64,000 bases of DNA from Henckelia pumila. Its lineage: Eukaryota > Streptophyta > Magnoliopsida > Lamiales > Gesneriaceae. Below are positions 1 to 14,100 of the stretch, in pieces. Within the stretch, counting starts at the first letter, position 1; every line of letters begins with the position of its first letter. The position numbers and the translations under genes are program-made. The stretch is taken from positions 81,506,151-81,570,150 of the forward strand of contig NC_133120.1 in NCBI RefSeq assembly GCF_033568475.1. The letters are read 5' to 3'. Under the pieces are notes generated by a model. It did no database searches and was not told where the DNA came from. It saw only the letters and a program-made list of their open reading frames with translations.

Positions 1-69
1 TTAGTAAATATAATCTATGTTAATATATTTGGGACAAAAAAATGTGGTCTATATAATCCGAAGGGAGTA
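1..69. mobile_element. Partial Stowaway-like MITE end
   Basis: The window opens inside AT-rich DNA that ends in a gggacaaaa block followed by ccgaagggag and the dinucleotide TA. This resembles the terminal inverted repeat of Stowaway MITEs (Tc1/mariner-derived; CTCCCTCCGTCC type, TA target site) read from its right end. The other end lies outside the window, so neither the inverted repeat nor the target-site duplication can be confirmed. Confidence 0.4.
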
Positions 70-425
70 TTAAAAAATTGATTTAAGAACAATTTAATGA
101 CAATTATAAAACATGAAGTTATTGTGGGCCGGTGTTACGGCCAAATTCAAACAAGCCCAATAGACTCAGAGCACCAACACAACAACGATTATTGCAACAG
201 GAAAAATAAAAGGCATGGATTGCGTCGAAGAACTTGGATTACCATTTTTATAAGAAATAAAGCATAAGAACAGTGTTATATTCACTTCAAAATCAGTTCT
301 TCACATAAGACAGAATAGGCAACCACGCTTTCTGTGTCAACATATTGACAGATGCACAAAGATACATGCTTGGACGAGACGACTCGCGTACAAATCCAAT
401 ATTCAAATACTATGGGCACACCGAG
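70..425. other. 3' flank of the TMEM50-like gene
   Basis: No reading frame is supported here. The stretch lies directly downstream of the TMEM50-like stop codon on the minus strand and probably contains its 3' UTR. No clear poly(A) signal was assigned. Confidence 0.4.
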
Positions 426-2471
426 TTATTCCGAGTGAGATATCCAATAGATCAGCCCGCTGCATGGGAATTCGACAAGTCAAAAAAATCATAAAAGTTT
501 TGCATAGATAAATTGATCTAGATTCTAAAATAGATAGGCCTTTCTTCCAAGTATACTTCGTCATTTTGCTGTAACAATTGCTTTTTCATATGGAGGGCCA
601 TGTAAAACTTATATGTAAATACCAATAAAATAACCAGATCCTAAAACGAAAAATACCCCCCATCGCCTGCTACTACTTTTTGTCAAGAGAAGATGAAGAT
701 CAACAATAACTAAAATGAGAAGAGCTGTGCATGGAGTTCCGACTTCCGACCATGATTCTTTTCATACAATGAGTCATGGAAGTGGGTGGAGCCATAAATT
801 TTGTCTTGGGTTTTACGATGCCAAATATAACCAGAAGACTTAATTGATCTAAACCGATTGGTTTTTACAAATTAAATTCTAGCCTTGTTTTAATTTCCCT
901 TTCAATAGAAAATGAAATACCCAAATCAGTTAGTAATATAATTTTTTGAATGACTAGTGAATTAATTTCATTAACTTATAAGAAGTCAAGAAGCATTGAT
1001 TTTCTTTTCTCAGGGGATAAACCTTAAACAAATATACTTCAATTTGAAAAGGTTCCACCATCTGTTGGAACTGGAATTAATTATTTTAAAACCGTGGTTA
1101 GATCTATCTATACGCAATATGCATCATAATTTTCTAAACAAGATTCATTTTGCATCAACTGTCCCAACTGTGAATTTGAAAGCTCTAATTAGCAATTCTA
1201 ATATTATATAAATGTAACAACTTTATGTTAAGGAGGGCAAAGCGAAAAACCAGAAAACAACACATCCCATACCTGATTAGTACACACACACATTGAAGAA
1301 CACCTGCAACGCCTGTCCATGCTGAAGGACCAGTTGTCACCATCGCATCTTGTATCAATAGGCCAACTGATGCAGCCAAAGAGACAAAAGATACAACATA
1401 TGCTATGAAAAGCCAAAGTTTCAACCTGCAAAATTAAGGGAGCAGCAGAATAGGTTAAGTAATGAGTTGTGTAGCTTAGAAGTCAATTTCCAGCGAATTT
1501 TACAGTAGAAAGAATGCAGTTAATCAGATAATGGTTTTGATATTGTTTGTTTGGCTTCGCATTATTATATTTAAGCTCATGCATAGCTCACATGGATGAC
1601 AAAAAATCTTAATTAGATTACAACATATAATAGGAGAAACATGCAAAGAGACGCATAAAACACAACAGCTTCAGATGCACACCAAATTACAGAGTTGATG
1701 ACGCGAGAATAACTAAAATGAAGATTAACACACAGGTGAAGACGTACATTCTACTTGAATAAAATTAAAATTAACTGAACACGTAAAATTGAGGAGACAT
1801 AAAATATTTTCCTAACTTCTTTAGCGAACAAAACTTAGTTGTCACTGAAAATACTTGAGTTTCGGATCATGGAATTTCTCTATACTACAATCTGAGGTGG
1901 CATGAGCTAGGGTAGTTGCTTAGTATCCAGAATTTTGAATAAATTTTCGAAAGATCAGGTTTTGCACCCCTAAAATTACATAAATCCGCAATCCTTCGAA
2001 TTTAGACCTGATCAATAGCTATACTCAACACTAGCGCAAAAATTTACAAAATGGTTATCATTTTACCATTTATTGCGTCAAATAAAAATCCCAAGCCCTA
2101 ATAACAATTGAACAGAGACACCGTCATCAGCGTACTTTAAAAGCATAGAAGATACCTCCACTCTCCTTCATCGTAGGGCGAGTAATCAATATCCTCTTTC
2201 TTCACGCAATTAAACATCAAAGCAGCCAAAGATGCAAAAATTCCTGCAAACAGCAAATGGAAAAAAATAATCTAACAATAGAACCCAATCGATAATAACA
2301 AAACCTAACTTTGCATTTATAACTTGAGAGACAAATACCTGGGAGATAGTGAACGAAGGGAACCTTGACGGCGCTACAAACGACAGCGTCAACCCAAAAC
2401 CACCAGCCGACTCCGAATACCGCGCCAGAGATTCCGGGTCCGAAGATGGCTAACAGCTCTACTAAATCCAT
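426..2471 (-). CDS. TMEM50-like (UPF0220) four-pass membrane protein
   Basis: Four exons join in frame on the minus strand: 2471-2339, 2243-2156, 1425-1273 and 459-426. Together they make a 135-residue protein, the usual size for plant homologues of TMEM50. Introns are GT-AG; the last is about 0.8 kb. The N terminus reads MDLVELLAIFGPG, followed by a Trp-rich helix (GWWFWVDAVV), a second hydrophobic stretch after HYLPG, a charged loop with DYSPYDEGEW, two further helices and a C terminus ending in a YW-ISHSE motif. Family knowledge: TMEM50 proteins are small endomembrane (ER/Golgi) proteins of unclear biochemical role. The start is the only ATG opening this conserved N terminus. Splice phases agree at every junction and no defect is seen, so the gene looks intact. 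It lies tail-to-head with the PHD gene upstream but is not obviously co-regulated with it. Confidence 0.9.
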
Positions 2472-5186
2472 AGCACGTAGGGGGCTTAAAATTTATGAAA
2501 TTGGCGACGATTACGAACGAAATCAGAATTCTGAAATGGATTTAGGAATTTGTAGCGATTGAATGCGTTGGATGGATTACAGGTGGTTTATATGTGATCG
2601 TTTAGAATTGCAGGATTTTGATGTGTTTTGAAGAAAGGTTTTGAACTAATTCGAACCAGAACGATGCCTCCTTCGATGCCTAATGCTAACACATTATGAT
2701 TGAATTTTTTTTTAATTTTTTTTGTTAAATATTTATAGGACGAGTTCGTCATACAAAATTTATTTAAGATTTATTTGGTTAACTTAGATTGCAAACCACT
2801 GTCTTATGATTCTTATTTCATAATATATCAGTATACATAAAAAATTTCATGTGTTACATGTTCATTTTAAAAAATAAAAACTCGATTTATTTAATTTAAC
2901 TTTAGACAAAACCATATTGCATGAATTTACAACTTTCGACAACAAAGGGAAGAAAAATAATTTTGGAGATGTTTTTTATTACATCTCAATGATATATTGA
3001 AAGTGTTCTATAACTCTTAAATTTTATCGTCCCAATTAACTTGATTTTCGAACACTGATATCAAATTACATTTGCATAGCTCGGAACAAAAATACCGAAC
3101 CAAACCAGATTAAATATCGGTTACCCCATAAATTCAGAAGAAAAAATAAAAAGTTGGAATTTTCAAAAAAACATTGAATAATAAGATTTAAATTTATTAA
3201 AAAACCAAAAGGCCTAATTCCGATTTTATGATCCAAATTGAACTTTGTGATGCTCCAATAGTCAAATTATACGGCTCAATAATGTTTTTTTTTTTTTTTA
3301 TAAATTAATTCGAAACAATTTTTTTTTTATAATAAATCATAATCGAACCAAATAAACCAACTGAAAAGATTATAGAATGAAAAACTCTTATTCAATCATC
3401 TCAAAAAAAAAAAAAAATTATGAGATATACTTTATCCCCACCCATAAAGTATTACTACGTAGGTCTCCCATAAGAAGATCGACCCGAAATATTTTTTTCG
3501 TGAATGAAGTTAGATGCAAAATCTGTATCACATATTTGATACGTCACACAAAAAACCTACTCTTTATTTTAAAAATAAGAATCCAGTTTCCGAATATTAA
3601 TCCGTTTGATCTAGTTTAATCGAAGTTCTACTCCCCCTGAAGAGAACATTGAGCATGTTCACAACACAGAAGACCAGTTAGCTAATTGCAGCACCACTCT
3701 CCAATGTCTTCTTTTAAATAGTCAAAACAAGAAATAACTTGTTCAGATATCATCAAACTCCACTGGAAACATGGAGACTGTACCAAGTATGAATGAAACA
3801 ATTCAATATCCCTTTTTAAAAAAAAAAGGAACAAGGGTTTAAGATTAACCCAAATAGTAGCCAAAATACCGAAAATCGTTGAGAGAGAGATTGAACCACC
3901 CTCGTAAAACACTTCTAGACAAGCATTGGAACACTTGCAAAAAAACAGCAATCCAAAGGCTGACAATCAATTCTGCCCATCTGCTAGATAATTTGCATCC
4001 AATGCATCTACCGCCAGTGTTACTAGCCATGGAACAAACGAAGAAAAAAATATATCGCCATTTCATAAAACAGGACTTGTGGAATATAACAGCTTGTCCA
4101 ATCACGGGAGTTTGAAAGAGATCCTTCCGTTGAACATATATAACTCCACTTCCGGGGTGAAACTACAAGTTCGATTCTAGCCAAACATCCAATCACAAGT
4201 TGAAAGTGATTCCTCTAGAACAAGAAATACAACACAAAATGATCCCATACCTCAACTCTTCTGCCACAAGGTGAAGCACTGCTCAAACTATAATAATTCA
4301 AACCATCTCCTGCCCAAGTGCGCAATTCGTTGATGTTCATGAAATATGAGCTTTTGATTCAAATATCAAACAGAAAACAACCTGAAGAACACGTTACAAT
4401 GATTCCCATGCGACCGAGAGGGGCTGAACCGGTGAATAACTTGAGCCTGCAGATGCAAAACTAGTATTTTGATTGTCAAAAACAAAAAATATTACATTCG
4501 AGAAAAATGTATCAGCTAAATGGTAAACACGAATCCAACTCAATTGGAGCCCGATTCGTGAAATATCAAAGCAGCAACTACAAACATTGTGAGGCATGCC
4601 AGCATAAGATAACACTAAACGGCTATTTGAATATTTTTGAATAAAGAATACAAAAAAATCAACCAACTTACTTTTGCCAATATGAAAACCAGAAACCGGT
4701 CACAAAAGATGTGGTGCATCTATAAGAAACAAGTATGATTATTCTGCTGCCAGGTAATTGCTTTTACTGTAGAACTGAATATATACACTAACTTTTACAA
4801 GTCTATAAAGGCACTCCATCAATTGGCTTTATACAATTACAAGAAGCAGAAACTCAATGCCCTTTCTAACATGGAGAAAGAAACTACAACTATTCATAAA
4901 AAAAGGTTAAGAAGACTAGAAAAAAGTAACATGACTTAACCAATTGAGCTGCTTGAGATACATGAAATGGGAACAAACCCCTTTCCACTGTACAGTATGC
5001 TTTGATAACGCATATACAACAATAATGCCCAACGTCCTGAACCAATCGCATGCTCAGTCCATTTCAGCACTAAATCAGCCATTAACGGCACGAAAGAAAA
5101 ACATTGATGTGCCAAGGCAGGTCCTGTTCCGTATTAGGACTTTGCTGACACCTGCAAGGCGCCTCAGAGCCGAAACGGTGATGAAT
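2472..5186. other. Spacer between TMEM50-like gene and PHD gene
   Basis: This AT-rich stretch contains the upstream region of the TMEM50-like gene (first few hundred bases above 2471) and the 3' flank of the PHD gene (below 5187). Long A/T runs occur near 3287-3300 and 3402-3416. Short open frames occur on both strands but none has a recognisable domain or conserved composition. A spliced 3' UTR of the PHD gene could extend into 3.7-5.1 kb; the sequence alone does not decide this. Confidence 0.4.
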
Positions 5187-8100
5187 CTACACATTACGTT
5201 CCATGGGTTCACCAGAAGATGCATCTGGAACAGTCTCCTTGTCCTTAGAAAGGCACTGAACAGGAACATAAACGAATCCTTTAGGTAGCCGCTGATTCTT
5301 CATGGATGCTTGGTCTGAGGTCATTACAAGCTCTTTTTCGAAAGTTTCAGTGTGCTGCATAAATATCATAGATAAATAATAGTACGCCGAAACAAAATAA
5401 TCAGAATCACCATCAACTACCATAAGGACACTCACTTTATTATACTTGGAATGCTTTTCCACATCATCCGACGGATTCCGAGGCACAACAGAATGTCTCT
5501 GTGGAATTTGCTTCCCAGAAACTGAAACCCTCTCCAAAGGTTTTGGCAACTGAAGGTTTTGGGATGCAGAACTGTAGGGTGGTCTTTGGTTGTCCATGGA
5601 GATCGAAATTTTAATTCGCCTTTTGCCTGCAACTGTGCTATCGACCGTTATGTCATCTGATCTTTGTACTATTTCGCTGCCTGATTTGTAGCCATCAGTG
5701 TAGCCTTGGATTGAGGTTGTAGCTGATTCCGAACTGATTTCAGGCTGATAAAAAGGGTGACGAGCCAAAGCAGACAGAACAGAGTCTCGACTTGAAGCAA
5801 GAATATGATGTGAGCAAGTAACCAATTCGCGCTGAAAAGTACAAAACCGGAAGAAAATTTTAGTACTCCACAGGTATGCTTGCGAGGAACACATGCAGAG
5901 CTTACCTTCAATTTCTCCCTTTTGATAATTCTTTCACATAGAAGGCGCAATCTTTCCAACTCAACCTGCCAAATGAAAACATGGATAAAACTCAGACCTA
6001 TGCAAGTTATAAAAACATGAAAGACGACGTAAATATAGGAAATTTAATTCAAGCCAACAAATTCTCGTCTACTGCAAAATGTGTAGACCATTAAATAGCA
6101 CAGAATTGGCTAAAACTAAGTAGGCACGCGGTTTTCTCAAATATCATCCTCGCCTCACACTAAAGGTTCGGTTAAGATCAATTACGTCCATGAAATCTAA
6201 TTATAAAGAAGAAGGGACAGGGAATATAAATGAAAATAGCATGAGTTATAATCTCTCAGATAAATATCGTTACATTACTGCTTGTCCTATCAATGACCCA
6301 TCCAAAAAAACCTATATTTCAGTTTGAATGACAGAAAAACAAGGAGCAGAATACAACCACCAAGAAATGGAAGCCATGCTCACTTACCCTAATTTGCTTA
6401 AGACTCTTAAGCTCTTCAACCCCATACCTTTGAGTGTCAACCTGGGCAAAAAGGAACTTCAAAATTCAATTTAAAAAATAAATGATTACAGCATTTAAAA
6501 CTGACTAAAAAAAGAAAATAATGCCTTCGCTTTCTGCTCTGAACTATGCTTTTCACAGTAAGCCTTGTGCTGCAACTTGGCCCCAACAGTCTGTACCGTC
6601 ATGTGGAAACCAGCACTTCTAGCACAAGTAGGATGAAATGTGCTCTGACAGTGACCATAACTACACTGTACAGATTAAAAAAAACACAAATAATCACCTT
6701 GACGAAAAGGTTATAACCATGTGTGACAATGCACATATCTTATATATCTTCACCTTAAGGCAGACACCCTGTTTTCGAGAGCAAACAATGCAAGAATCAA
6801 CTCCCTTGCAGACAGTTTCCTGAAAAATAATGCCGTCCGTATTCAATTTCACATAGGCAGTCAAGGAGCAAAAGAAGAAATTAACACAAATTCAAAATAC
6901 ACCTACCATTCTCTGGATAGGATTGACTTGTCCTCTTCTGTACGTTGATTCCAACACCCACTATATTGATAACAAATAACAATGCACAAACTATGAGGAG
7001 AATGCAAAATAGAACAAAAAAAGTAAAATAATTTTTTAGGGGGAAAGAAAGAAGTCTTTACTTCAGCACATAACGCATGTACCCATTGACCATCTACTGA
7101 CTTCCTAAAAGCGCCTGCAGTACCACCACATAAAACACATTCTGCGATCAAGAAAGGCTTCTCCAAAGAATATGTTGTCAGAGCTCCAGGTCCTTGAGAA
7201 GAAAATAGTTCTTCACATAATTCGCAGTGCCATGGCCCCGTTGAGCTTTTGATGCTACAATAGCAATCCAAATGTACTGTAACCTATGAGCCACAGGAAG
7301 GTAATTAAGACGATAATACTATTCAGAACATTAAATTAGAATGCTAATTCAAAAATAAAAATTACAGAACTACGAAAATACCTTGCATCTGGAACAAACT
7401 AAAATTGGGTTCAAAACTGTCTCAGAACGTCTGCATATATCACACGTTCTGGGAAGTTCTTTTGAAATATCTGAAGCTAAATTGAAAGTATCACATGTTG
7501 CATCTAGCGAAGTTCTTGCAACAGCAGACATAGAAAGAGTCTCTTTCACTCGAGGATTCAATTGTGAGTAAGCCCCAGGCCTTAAATCAAAGGCATTCAT
7601 TTTCAAAAGTTCCTGAATACGAAAATACAAGCAAAAGTTATATACAAAAATACATCAATCACAAGTAAAAATTTTAGCAGAAGGATAACCTCCTGGTGAG
7701 CTGACTCTTCAAGTGCATCTTTCCTAAATGATGATATTCTAGATGAAGCAGCAGCTGCAGCAGTTGCAGCAGCCAATATAGCCTGAGCTTCCCTATGCCG
7801 ACGCTCTTTCCTGCCCTGCTTTTTTGTTTCCCTAAGCTCATGATTATATTGGCAAACTAACACAGCATCCCATTTTTTATTTCCTACATCATCAAGCTCC
7901 TGAGGAAGACTCCTAGCAACCTTCATCACCACATCATCTGGGCACATAGAACAGCAAGGAAAAAAATTCAGTAACATCCTTGATCAGCATGTAACAATAA
8001 AAGCCACAAATCTCCACATAAAAGGCGAGAAAGTATGACAGCAGAGACCACATAGGCGTTTCTTTGTAACAGCATTGCTAAGGAGGCTTTGCTGAGAATA

Positions 8101-11100
8101 AATAAGTTCTCCTTCCACTTCGTCTTCAGGAGACAATTTCAGCATATTCAGATTTCTCGCCTTGATCAATTGGTCAAGAATTTCTCTATCAAATTCAGAT
8201 AGCCCACCACCAGAAGTTGCACGCAAGCTATGATTATGACAACAGTGGCCAGAACTAGAAGATGCTTCGAACTGTGAAACTTCTCGGTCTGTCAAATCTG
8301 CCAGGTTTAGTAAGAAACCACCTGGCCCCATGAATAAATATAGGGAAAAAAACAAAATCTTACCTGACGACTCGTAATCCACAGTCTTCTCAAGCATGCC
8401 ATTCTGTGTCTGCAACAATTTGCTGTAGATAAATGGATGCACATATGAACTGACCTTACATTCCCCATTTCTACAGAGAAAAGATAGATTATGTCTAAGA
8501 CTATCAAATTAATCTTGAAGAACTGAAAAATAAACTGGAAAAAGGACCTAGGACACCTACACCTGATTATACAATACTTAGTACAATACAAAATGGTTCA
8601 TTCAACCATTCAAGGCTTACGTCACTAAGAGTGGATGAGTAGTCATCTGCTCTGATTTTTTAGTCTCCTGAGCAAGACCATGACAGTGGGATAGATCTCT
8701 TGACATCTCATCTGTCATAGCAAACAATCAAGGTGTGTAAATAGGCAAACAATATTTGAGAGTGGGAGAGATAGTTCTCAACAGACAGAACTCACTGAGA
8801 TATAACATACCAGTTCCAACAAAGCAGAAACACAAGTTCAACCATGATAAATCTAGAGCAAGAAACTCAAGGACTCAATCGTTTAGCTAAGAAAGGAACC
8901 AAAAAAATAGCATGAAAGGACAAGCATGAACTCCTATGCTTGTCTGTCTTATCTGCTAAGTTATTCTTGGAGGCTCCTTGGTAAAAAGAGCTACACAAGC
9001 TTATTAACAACAATAATTACAAACATCAATATAAAATACACAGATATATTGCAGACGCGGACAATTCAAGAACATTCAGGTGCCATTTATACACCATTTT
9101 CACGAGGAAGAAAAAATTAAACTAAGTTTGCAACAGAATGTCAATTTAAAGCAGGAGGAAAAATAGATACACTGTTATCCTGGTCAGAGAATAGTACCAG
9201 GTTCATTAAACATACAACAGAAAAGAAACTTCTGTGAAGAGCTTAGAGCAGAATAGTAATTATTTTACTTTTCCTCTCTCAATTTCCTTTTTCAAAAAGG
9301 ACAAACAGGTATAGGCAATGATTGAATATTCAGCTCCAATTGCCCTAAAACAGAATCAGGAAGAGTTTGTGAAGGCATACATGGTATTTCAAGAATGCTG
9401 GGGAAAATTACTTGTGCTTGTTTTCATGGTTCAACAATAATATTTTCATGGTTCAACAATAATATTAATGATGATGATACTTGGCATGCTCACTGCAACT
9501 ATGAACTACTATTACCTCTGAGACAATACAGTAACCTTATTAAGAAAGGTATGACAATTTAAATGCAGCAAAGAAGTAGGTTTCATCAGAATAAACTGCA
9601 AATCAGTAACACCTTCAAGAGCTGTTTAATTTAAATGTATAACATTAACCCCCAATCTTCTAAACACAATCACACACGGGACCAAGTAGCACACCTCCAA
9701 ATTTTGAGGGATCGCTCAATGAATTATCTTCGTGCAGCACAGGATCAATCACCACCTACATAAAGCATATGATGAACTTCAGAGGTTCAACATCACACTA
9801 GTAAAAATATGAACAGATTTATTGAAATTAGCACAATGGCATCCTTCGTTACATTGATGCAGTGTTAACCTTGAAAAAACTCAGAATTCTGACCACAAAT
9901 CAGAGACAACCGAAAAGAATCACATTTAACACAGCACTAAAAAGTAATAAAAAGAAACCACAAATGTCAAATTGGATCTCTTGTATGCCAGAAATGGGAT
10001 TCTTAAACATATGAGTTAGTTCTCATCGATCTTAAATTCTTTTAGTAGACGCTTCTAATTTGCAAACAAAAAAAATTGAAAAAATAAATGTGACACAACA
10101 AAAAACCTTGGTTAACGAAGGCGATGCAGAAGTGCATCAAGACTATCTCCAAAAGTTGAAACATTTAAAACACAAAGGCCATCAACAATACCTTGGTTTC
10201 ACCAGGTAAAAACTCCCCAGGTGGACCATTTAAATCCTCTCCACCACGAACGCGCGTGTCAACACCTTGCTCGGTGGTTACATCAACTTTCTCCTTACAG
10301 GGGCCTGATATTTCGTCTCCCGAAATCCTCATGTTTCCTTTTGTTCTTCTCCGGGGAGGAACAGATTTAACAGGAACTGCATCAGCAATATCAGATTTCT
10401 CAACTGAAACAGAACTAGCACCTTCAGCTACATCTGCCGCAGCATTGGGTACGGCTATTGGTTTAATCTTCACTTTCAAAGTTTTCTGCAAGCTAGCAAT
10501 ATGAGCATGGTCTTTCAACCATTTAACTATTTTGCATTGTAATTCAGGTGCCATGTGATTATCCTGCTCAAAGAAAAACAAGATGAGAAAATGCAAACAA
10601 GCAAAGCAAGAAAATGCAAATGAGAAGGAACTAAAATAAAAAGTAAAGGCAAATCAATTCAAAGAAACATCAACTGATCACCCAAAAAGAAAAATGATTT
10701 TCAACATTGTCAAATCAGCAATTTGATTTACAAAATTCAGCCAGCAATTGAATCAAATCACTCAGCAAAAAAGAAAAAAGAAAAAATAAGAAAATGTGAA
10801 CATTACTGTTAAAATTGAGTTCAATGAACCCGGTGCAACACCAATCTCTAAGGCCACATCTTTTGCATCAACTTTCCGCATATCAATCAACTGCATAAAA
10901 CATGTGATTGGCTTACTTACGAAACAAGCAAGAATGACTTTACTGTCCTACATTATTTCGCAATACCTTCTTCAGTATCAAAGTGATATTGAGAGGACCA
11001 TCAGCATTAACATCTTCGTTGTCATTCCTATCTACTGCCTCCTTATCAGCCTGATGTGGTCCGGAACATGGTCCATTATTATCTAATATAGCCTCTTTAT

Positions 11101-14100
11101 CCATCAAAAGATCATCCAGCTTACTATGATCCGTGTCAGCTGTTTCAGTGTCAACAGAAAATTTATCACCATTTGTTTGGGTAATTTTTAACTTGTGAGA
11201 TTCATTTACGGTCGACACCATCTGTCGTTGCTTACTAACATGAGAAACAGAATCACCTGCAGAAGAAACATCTTCAGCATTTTGACTGCAACTATCATGC
11301 TGAACTTCTGAATGTTTAGAGCAATATGCACGCAATTCAACCTAAAAGGCATTGGAAAACCAGAAGACATGAACAAAGAGAGACAAAAAAGACGAGATAT
11401 TGCAAGTATTAAGAGGTCTATAAATGGGCTAACTGAGCAACAAAAAAATTAGCTGTTTTCAAAACCAAAACTACACAACCACAAAACAATAGAACTGATA
11501 AACCAAAATAGTTAACTTACAGCTTTACCCATAAAAGCAACAAAAGAATTTAAAAAATAAGAAGAGTACATACCTCGTCACATCCAAGTTTTCCCCATAT
11601 CTCCATTCTATACATAGCCTCCCTGGCACAGATTGGATGGAATGAGGTTCTACAAGCTCCTAACAAACACCAAGTGAACAATTCATCAGTAACTGGCAGA
11701 CAAATAAATTAATGGGAAGCAATTAAATTAATCAATATCTATGATCACAGAAGAAGCTTAAATTCTTTCTTTTCTAGTCAATTCCTTAGACCCTTAAACG
11801 AGCAGGAAGAGGCACATGTGGCTTCAATGAGCCAGTACAAACTTGCATTGAAACACATCATCTACATAACACAATATGATATCGAACAAGTCACCAAATC
11901 CAGCAGGTAACTAACTTCCATTCAGTAGAATGTCATCCAGGAAGTACAACTTCAGGTATACAAACTGACAACCCCTTCACAGAACAATTCTTGAAAACCC
12001 TTGATTTGACAAAATCCAAGGGCGTTATTTGAATTATTATTTTTTAGATGGAGGGGGTGCAATGGGTTCTTCAATGACTAAAGATATCCACAACCAGTAT
12101 AAACAATTTAGACACAAAGATTGGAAAGATCCTTAACCACACAAACTAATCCATAATCTAAATTTGAGTAAATTCTACAAATATGAAAAGAAAGGCTTAC
12201 GCCACAGATATGTAAATATAATACACCCACTTCTGCAGATAATCTTAAAAAAATTCATCCATACAAGTAATTACTTGTTTCATGCATTAAGCAGACCTAA
12301 AGCTCTAGATCAAATCAATTGTCGGCCAGCCAAAAAGGTCCAGGTTCCACAAATTTTAAATAGACAAAAGTAAAGTAATAAGTTTATCAACAAATTAACG
12401 AACGGGACAAACCAACTGGCGATCATCATCAAGAAAGATATACAGTGAAAGGTGTCCAACATTAAAGTTAGACAACTAGAATTCTTTCACGACGAGTAAG
12501 CTAACCTTTATCACCCATTTAGTTCAGTGTTCCATTAGAAGAGGTTTACAATTTGATTTTACTTTTACATACTCCATAATTAAGCATAATATCAATATGT
12601 GGAGATCATCTTTGACATGTCCTACCTAACAATTTAAACTGATAAAAATGGTTCTCAACTGCTTCAAAGTTCAAACACAAATGACCTACAGAAGCTGGCA
12701 AGCTTCTCTGAGACCATGATGAACCAAAAATCTAAACTTGATTTCCTTCCTATAGGAAATTCTTTTTCTAGAGGGGCACTACTATAATTATGTATACTCT
12801 CGAACAACTGAAAACATAATTATCTCCAGAAACAATCTTATATCGATTGTGTAAGCTTCTGGAGACTTATAATTCCAAGATTTTTTATTAAGCCAAATAA
12901 CAAAGAAATGTGAGTACACCCATTCACATGGGGAAAGAGGGTAGATTATTTAGAGGATCTTACAACGGAAACAGTTTTAAATTGTAACAGCTAAACACGG
13001 ACAATTACCATTTACCACAGCATGATTAATACCGATGTACCAAATCCTTCTAGTTTTAGATAATCTGTTTGTGATTTCCTTGATGCAAATTTTATTCGCA
13101 ACCCACCATAACGATACATTAGAGAACAGCGGTCAAAGGATCCAAAGATTGGCCAACACTTTTGCATCTACAAGCTACTATCACAAACAATAGAAAGTCG
13201 TTACATATTCAAAGTTACCGTGAAGGCTGCCACTTACCCCAAAAGAAACATGGACAACTTGTAAGAAAGGTAAATAAGGGAAGTAGATGAGGAACATAAA
13301 TTTTGAAAAATGAATGTCAATCTCTATTTTATTAATTCTTTTCACAGTCTCAGTACAAAAGATTAGATCTGAACGTGGCAGAGCTTTCTCTATCAGATCA
13401 TGGCGTGACTAATCACATCAAACAAGAATCAAATGATAAAACATGGAGCAGCCCAACAGTCCAATATGTGAACGCACCAAGAAGCCATAGCACAATACAC
13501 AGAATTTTGCTGTCCTGCCATCCAACGAGAAAATGGAGGGTGTAACATAAGAAGAAGTAAAGCATACCGTTGCTGCACCAGACACAAGCACCACATTTAA
13601 CCTTGCACAAAGTGCAAACAGACTTCCTTCTCGCATTCTTTAATTTATCCACATTCATGATTGGTTCCATTGATCCGGTGTACTCCAAATAGACCTCAGG
13701 AATCCACTGACAGCAAAACAAATGAGCAAACTCAACCTCAGAGCCCTCGTCCTCACTCACAAAACCTGTTTTACGCACAGGCTTCAGGGCACCACCTTGT
13801 TTAGGACAAAGCAAACATGGCATCTCTGAAGTCAAATCCACAGTATCCTTGTGTTTACACCACGAACACAGCCAAGAATTATTGACCTCTTCTTCAACTC
13901 CATAACACCTCTGATGTACCACCATCCCACAAGAACTACACTTGATTAGGCAATTCAAGTGGTCGTCATTTTGACCATAACTACAATAATGACAGATAGA
14001 ATCTAACCCCGCAACTGGACGTGCCACATGGAGCTTCTCCAAGCCTGCATCTCTCCCTAGCAATTTCCTTTTCTTAGAAGGTCGCTCTGATGCCAGATAA

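Noticed and set aside
3682..4666. Three minus-strand frames of 86-94 codons in the spacer
   Set aside because: Low complexity, overlapping in different frames, no recognised domain. They could at most be 3' UTR of the PHD gene.
13413..13567. Extension of the PHD gene frame beyond 13568
   Set aside because: Read-through into intron 1; the next exon at 11659 continues the extended PHD in frame from a GT donor at 13567.
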